64,000 nt of DNA from Typha latifolia (lineage: Eukaryota; Streptophyta; Magnoliopsida; Poales; Typhaceae): contig CM034108.1 of NCBI GenBank assembly GCA_019914945.1, positions 11,162,280 through 11,226,279 on the forward strand, given 5' to 3'. Both the position numbers and the translations under genes were made by a program. Below, piece by piece: positions 58,701 to 64,000 of this stretch; positions within the stretch are counted from its first letter, which is position 1; every line of letters starts with the position of its first letter. The notes beneath the pieces were generated by a model that saw only the letters and a program-made list of their open reading frames with translations, was not told the origin of the DNA and did not search any database.

Positions 58701-61474
58701 CCATCACATAATCATCCATCATCTCATACATCAAGGGAGAATATATACACATCTAGCGGTAATGCCACCTACACGTGTATAGCGACACTACATGTGACCG
58801 GTTGTCTGTGGCCATCAGACTAAAGACCCCGGTCGTAAGCTCATATCTCACTCTCTCTAAATCATCACCACCCTCAGCGGGAGAATCGAGAGACCTCGGC
58901 TCATCAACAGACGCCCTAACCCTACGTCGTCGGGTACCGCTAGAGTTATATCCCCGCCTCACAATCATGTTCTTCTATCATCATAATCTAGTCATGACTA
59001 TGTAGTATAACTACCTGAATGCCACACAGGCTCCCGACCTCAGGTGTAGACCGCTAACAGTATAGTCATATAAAATACACTCTACCCTTAACCCTGGGCT
59101 GAGTGAGTAAGGGTACTGCCTAGTCAGAAGTCGACTACTAATGATAGGTGAAAGTGGTGCAGTGTCTATGAGTGTATAAAGCATGTCATAGTCATCATGA
59201 TCGTTACATTCTATATTCACAACAGATATATATATATATATACAACGGTATATCATACAGGATATCTGTAGAGCATCATCACACTAATGCTTATGCTACA
59301 TTAACAACCTCACAATATCATGATAAGCAAATTATCAATAACTGCATATGTAAAAACATAACATGGTATATTAAATATATGTATTAATACCGACACTTCC
59401 TATAATGTCATGGCAGGTATAATGACTATAACTACATTATTCTATATTTGTATAACTCTACTCGCCTAGGGGGTCTCCATAGTATGCTAAATCTCGTCAG
59501 CTAGCCGGCTCCTCCGGAATCACAAAATCCTTCTCACGCGGCGTCAATCCTATTAATTCACGCATGTAACGCCATACATAAGATTAGCGAACTAATAGAA
59601 TTAATTATCTTATTAGAGGATTTATGTTTAGGCATATACATGAGTCGAGGGTCTCCAAGGGTGAGTCCCATGTTATCCTAAAATTCACATGATAATAAAT
59701 TATCATTATTGGGGTTAGACTAATTAAATCGGGTAGAAATAGTTAAACAGGGTTATAGGGTCTAATTGGCCCCAATTGGGCTAGGCTTGGGGTATTGGGT
59801 TAGGCTCAAACCTAACCCAATAGGCAAGAGGGCCTTGGTGGGCTGGGGACCTAACCACAGCCCACCAAGGTTGGATTAGTGGGCTGCAGTCTGCAGCCCA
59901 CCCAACATTTGGGTTAGTGGGCTGCAGCCTGCATCCCACCCAAGTCCAATTCAATGGGCTGCAACCCACCCGAGCCCAACTCAGTGGGCTGCAACCTGCA
60001 GCCCACACACACCTATCTCCCCCCATCTCCTTCGAAGGAGAGAGACAGAGGGGACGAGATGCGAAGGCTCGATGCTGCCGGTGGCCCACGTCGCCAGCAG
60101 CTCGCCCTCAAATTGGCGGCTCGCGACCTACGCCGAGGAAGGAAGGGAAGGAAACAACGGGGAGGAAAAGAGGAGGGTGCGACTTGGCTCGACAGGCGTT
60201 ACCCATGCTGCGGAGGAGCCACCGCCCGTCCTCCCTACCTACGGGGGAGCGAGAGAAGCTCGCCCTGCGGCCGGAGTGGTCGACGGGGCAGCGAGGCGAG
60301 CTCCAAGGCTGGCGGCCATGGAGGTCCCCTCCTCCCAACCGAAGGGCCCGAAGCCCGTCCAAAGAGCCCCTTCCCGGAGCTCTTGGACCAGCGGCCGAAC
60401 GCGGCGTCGTCGGCCGTCGAGGATGATGGCGAGATCGAGGGAACTAACTACTGAATTTAACAAGGTTAAGGCTTACCGCGATCCGCGCACTCGGCTTCGT
60501 CTGTTCTAGAGCTCCGTCGGCTCCGGCGTCAGCAACCCACGAGAAAGGGAGAGAGGTAGTGAGGTGGAGGAGAAAATGGGAGGAGAATCGGGATGGCTGC
60601 GGTGATGGGAAGGAGATAAAGGAGATGGGGAAGGTGGCGTGCACGGCAAGGGAGGGGAGGAAGAAGGAGAAGAGAGGACGTGGGGGTGGCAGGCGCTTGT
60701 GGCGCGTGCGTCATGGGATTTTTTTTTTTAAATTGGGGTGTTACACTTTGGGGCTTGCAATGGTGTGAGGAAGATGCAGATGAGATGCTAATAGGGCTCG
60801 GTGAGCTAAAGTGAGGGAGTTTGGGGCTAGAGTCAATCTAAATGTCCGATGACTCAACCCAACCAAGTGTAGAAAATAGCTATGTAGGAATTTCAAATGG
60901 GGGAGGAGCTGCCGATGAACCCGACCACAACCTAGCTGACCATATCGACACACTCCCCTCGACAAGTAGAAGCCAGTCGAGGGAAAGCCTAGCTGCCAAA
61001 GGTGGTCGACAGCGAGAATCCACCTTGCCTCAGCTGCCCGGCAGCTCAATCCACGAGGGCGCCGAAGGAAGTCACCGAGGGCATCCTCGCAAAAAGGGGA
61101 AGCTCACCGAACTAACGTGACAAGGCACGAAGCCGCCGGTTGGCCGAATCACGGCGAAAGCGATAGGAGGAAACACTGGTGGAAAAAACTCAAATTAATT
61201 AACTAATTATAAATCAGACTTATCTAAAGAATGAGGGAGCTCCGATGCTTTGATCCACGGGGTCAGCGATTTTGCGGCACTCCGGCGCGATGGGAAGAAG
61301 AAAGAGGGAACACCAACTACGGGTGAGGAGAAGAAAAAATAAGAAGAAAAAAATGAAAAGGAAGGAGAGAGAAGAAGAAAGAGATAAGGGAAGAGAGAAA
61401 AGAGGCACACATGTGTGCCATTAAGCTCAGCGCACGTGTCGTCATGTGTGCACCATTTTTTTTTGGATGTTACA
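55757..61474. mobile_element. Solo-LTR-like element in the H flank, split by a nested insertion
   Basis: The same ancestral insertion as 19018-22041: left end TGTATGACCC after AATTT (55752-55756), right end GGATGTTACA. The right duplication has lost one A. The left part is 55757-57967 and the right part 60746-61474, separated by the nested element and its CTTTG duplication. Non-coding. Confidence 0.65.
57968..60745. mobile_element. Nested solo-LTR-like element (2778 bp)
   Basis: It begins TGAAACACCC and ends GGGTGTTACA, near-perfect inverted ends, and is flanked by CTTTG at 57963-57967 and 60746-60750. The homologous element after B has the uninterrupted site GATGCTTTGGGGC near 21238. TG...CA ends with a 5-bp duplication and no gag or pol indicate a solo LTR, probably Ty3/gypsy by the TGTAACACCC-type end. 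A GC-rich right half (about 59990-60700) keeps several frames open at once by composition alone. A degenerate repeat of GGGCTGCA(A/G) lies at 59880-60005. Confidence 0.65.
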
Positions 61475-62845
61475 ATTTTTGTGTTCTTGTAAGTATCAAA
61501 TACTTGTTCATCATTCATCTCATTTCTAATAAACCCTAAACATATATATATATATATAGTACTCTCAACAATCTTCTTTGTTCATCTCATTTATAGTAAA
61601 TCATTAACCTCTATTCCTAAAATTCTTAGCAATCTTCTTCATTCATTTCATTATCAACATAAATTTTGATTTGTCTTGTTCTTGTCTTCCATACGTTCTC
61701 TAATCGTATGATAAACCCTTTTTAAATTCACATAGGGTTGCAATTAAGTCAATCCTTAGGTTTTACGGTAATATTTTGTATTTTTGTGCACCCACGTAAT
61801 TTGTTGCGAACTCGTTGGATATGAACGTAAATCAATCGCTAGCAAATTACGTAATTCCATGGATATATATATATATATATATATATATATCTAAATAATT
61901 CTATAGGTACCTATGTAATTTCATATAGACTAATGTAACTCGTTAACTATCAACATAATTTGCTAGGCCCCACCTTATTCGCTATTCACCAACGTAACCC
62001 ATTTACGTTGGTGACATGTGTAAGACACTTAGTACCAACGCAAGGTCATCTAGATACTCGCGTAATAATACATGGCCAAACGTAAGCCTTCCAATATTCC
62101 TTGTTTTAATAGTTAATATATTTTTGTCGTGCGAAGAGATGGATGCTTATGCTATTTCAAAAAGTAGAAAATTCTTTATTTTAATCATTATCTCGTGCCT
62201 TCGACGATGACATTTGTAATGAAGATAGAGAGATAAATGAAGACTTTAATTTTTTTTTAAATGATAGGGAGGAGGATGGAGACAAAGGAGGAAGAACTCA
62301 AAAAAATTCTCACAACTCTACTCTCATATAATCTCATATAATAAGGAATAGTTTTTCCTCTAAAATACTTTACATTTTATGTATAAATGACAAACATGTC
62401 AAATTATTTCTCCATACTTTATTAAATGAAAAGTAGAATTGTCATAAACTTTTAAATAGTAAGACGAGGGCAAATTAAAAAATAATAAAATAGGAAGAAT
62501 TTGTAATGGAAATAAACATATCTTAAATTGCAAAACTCTCTTAAAATGTTGTTTAAATTATTTTACATATAAGACCAATTATAATTTTATTCTTAGTTTG
62601 ACTAAAATAATTTTAAAATTTCTCTCACTCTCTCTCTCTCTCCACACACATATCTCATTCTACAAACTAAAATTTCTCCCTAACACAAAATTTTCATTCA
62701 ATACCATTTATCTCTTCTCTCCTATCATCTACCTACCTTATTATATATTTACAAATATGCATCACATTCTTACAATTACACTTTATATATCAAATCAATG
62801 TCATCTAAGTTAATTTTTTTTTTTTTACTTCTGACCTTTCCTATA
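61475..62845 (+). other. Intergenic sequence and orphan 5' flank at the right edge
   Basis: No gene is seen. It is paralogous to 10394-11330 and 22042-22967. From about 62560 it matches the upstream region of B (about 11045-11330), so a further cluster member once followed. A perfect 11-bp hairpin, CACCAACGTAA with its complement, lies at 61987-62013. The match to the B flank ends near 62845. Confidence 0.55.
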
Positions 62846-64000
62846 TGAAAAACACCTAGACACATATATATCTAAACCCTAGGCAATGATATCACTCCTT
62901 TGCTTAAGTAAAAAGCGGAAGAAATATTAAAAAACAAAAGCAAAGATGAATACCAAGATTTTAACGTGGAAAAACCTAAATGGGAAAAAGCCACGGATCC
63001 AAACTCGGATCAAAACCAATCACTAGAATAATGACAGTTATAAGACTAACTCACAAAATAACCCGTCAATCCCCACGACTTTGTTCCTCTCAGTTTTGTT
63101 CGCTAGAACCTACGATTCACCGTTTCTCGTAATTGATATCCAACCTTAGTAGCCCTCAAGATTGATTTTTTTGTCTAAATAGCCCTTAAAACGAAAGTTT
63201 AATGCCTTATAGAAGAGTCGAACCTTGTTGGTTGAAGAAACGATGTAGCCTCAAAAATTCTCCTTTAATTGCCTTCACCCAACCCTCCTAGAGTTAGGGC
63301 ATCACAATGCTTATATATGTAGCCAAGATAGAGCCAAATGCAAGTCATATCCGAAATCACGAAAGTCCAAAATTTGCATATTACGCAGGTGCGTTAGAGC
63401 GCAACCCGAGTGCGTTCGAATGCGGTGGCTTGATTTTCACAGGTTGCGTTTGAATGCGCAAAAGCATTCTTCTGTATGTGTGAACGTATGCAGGGTGCGT
63501 TCGGACGGCCCTTGACTGCGTTCGAACGGCAGAAACAACATTCTCTGTATGTGTGAACTCCTATACACGCATTCGAACGGCCCGAACGCGTTCTCTGTAT
63601 GTGTGAACGCCTGTGTTCGCGTTCGAACTAAGCACTCAAGCACAATAATAAGAGAGAAGATAAAGCAGACAATTTAGAAGGAAGCTTTCCACTTGGTTAA
63701 CGGGTAACACTATAGATAGAATAGCACGAGCTTTAAAAGACTAGGCACTCAACCAAAGAATAAGCTCGAATAGAAATATAGTTCGACCATATGCCTACAT
63801 CCACTGGCAGTGCAAAATTTTAATACACTAGTAGAGATACAAAATACAAGTATTTCTAAGCGTGGAATCTCCTCCCAACATAATAGAGGTGTGCTATTTC
63901 AAAGCCCTCACCTTTTGCTACAAAATCCACTATTTAATGCCCTAAAAACTATCATAATGGTATTTATAGGTCTAACTTATGAATATGAAATACGAATCTT
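62846..64000. repeat. Unclassified repeat at the right end of the window
   Basis: Transposon-like non-coding DNA. It includes GATTTTAACGTGGAAAAACC (about 62958-62977), a motif I have seen in plant repeats but cannot assign. It also has a degenerate GC-richer tandem repeat at about 63380-63630 and the block shared with 1800-2020 at about 63628-64000. It continues beyond the window. Confidence 0.5.

Noticed and set aside
59917..60509. Three overlapping plus-strand ORFs of 145-169 codons
   Set aside because: They lie in the GC-rich half of the nested LTR, all frames are open together, and the translations are Arg/Pro/Gly-rich without domains.
63380..63630. Possible CRISPR-like array
   Set aside because: The repeats are degenerate with irregular spacing, and the DNA is plant nuclear.

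Overview
This is plant nuclear DNA: AT-rich, full of LTR retrotransposons and microsatellites, with large single-exon genes on the plus strand. I cannot name the species. The window is dominated by a tandem cluster of eight copies (A to H) of one gene: a G-type lectin S-domain receptor-like serine/threonine kinase of the At2g19130-like (SD-2) type. Each complete copy has a signal peptide, bulb-type lectin domain, S-locus glycoprotein region, Cys-rich EGF/PAN segment, one membrane helix and a cytoplasmic kinase with the non-RD catalytic motif HCD. A (3800-6241), D (26278-28719), E (34584-37019) and H (52759-55260) are open. B (12095-14533) carries two single-base frameshifts. G (48754-51210) has a nonsense codon at the start of the kinase. 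C (22968-24209) and F (45443-46684) are identical 5'-truncated kinase-side fragments.

The main structural feature is a direct tandem duplication of about 22.48 kb. Unit 1 runs from about 5.0 to 27.48 kb and unit 2 from about 27.48 to 49.96 kb. Both breakpoints fall inside the receptor-kinase coding sequence, so gene D is a chimera: its 5' half is that of G and its 3' half that of A. The simplest history is an ancestral row A-B-C-G-H, followed by unequal crossing-over between G and A to give A-B-C-D(G/A)-E(B')-F(C')-G-H. Unit 1 and unit 2 are nearly identical, so the event is very recent, or the assembly has duplicated the segment.

Between genes, the downstream flanks share one old LTR-like insertion flanked by AATTT (8494-10393, 19018-22041, 30978-32877, 41498-44524, 55757-61474). 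The copy after H is split by a second, nested solo-LTR-like element (57968-60745, duplication CTTTG). The flanks of A and D also hold a Mutator-like element with a 9-bp duplication. The flanks of B and E hold an internally deleted Ty1/copia element with a 5-bp duplication. In each case the matching flank of another paralogue preserves the empty site. At both window edges there are receptor-gene 5' flanks with no gene behind them, interrupted by repeats, so the cluster was once larger.

Functionally, the intact copies are probably plasma-membrane receptors with apoplastic ligand-binding regions and non-RD kinases, a combination common in immune perception. That role is inference from family. 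The cluster looks like a birth-and-death locus that generates chimeric, ectodomain-only and kinase-only derivatives. I found no tRNA, rRNA, CRISPR or unrelated protein-coding gene.
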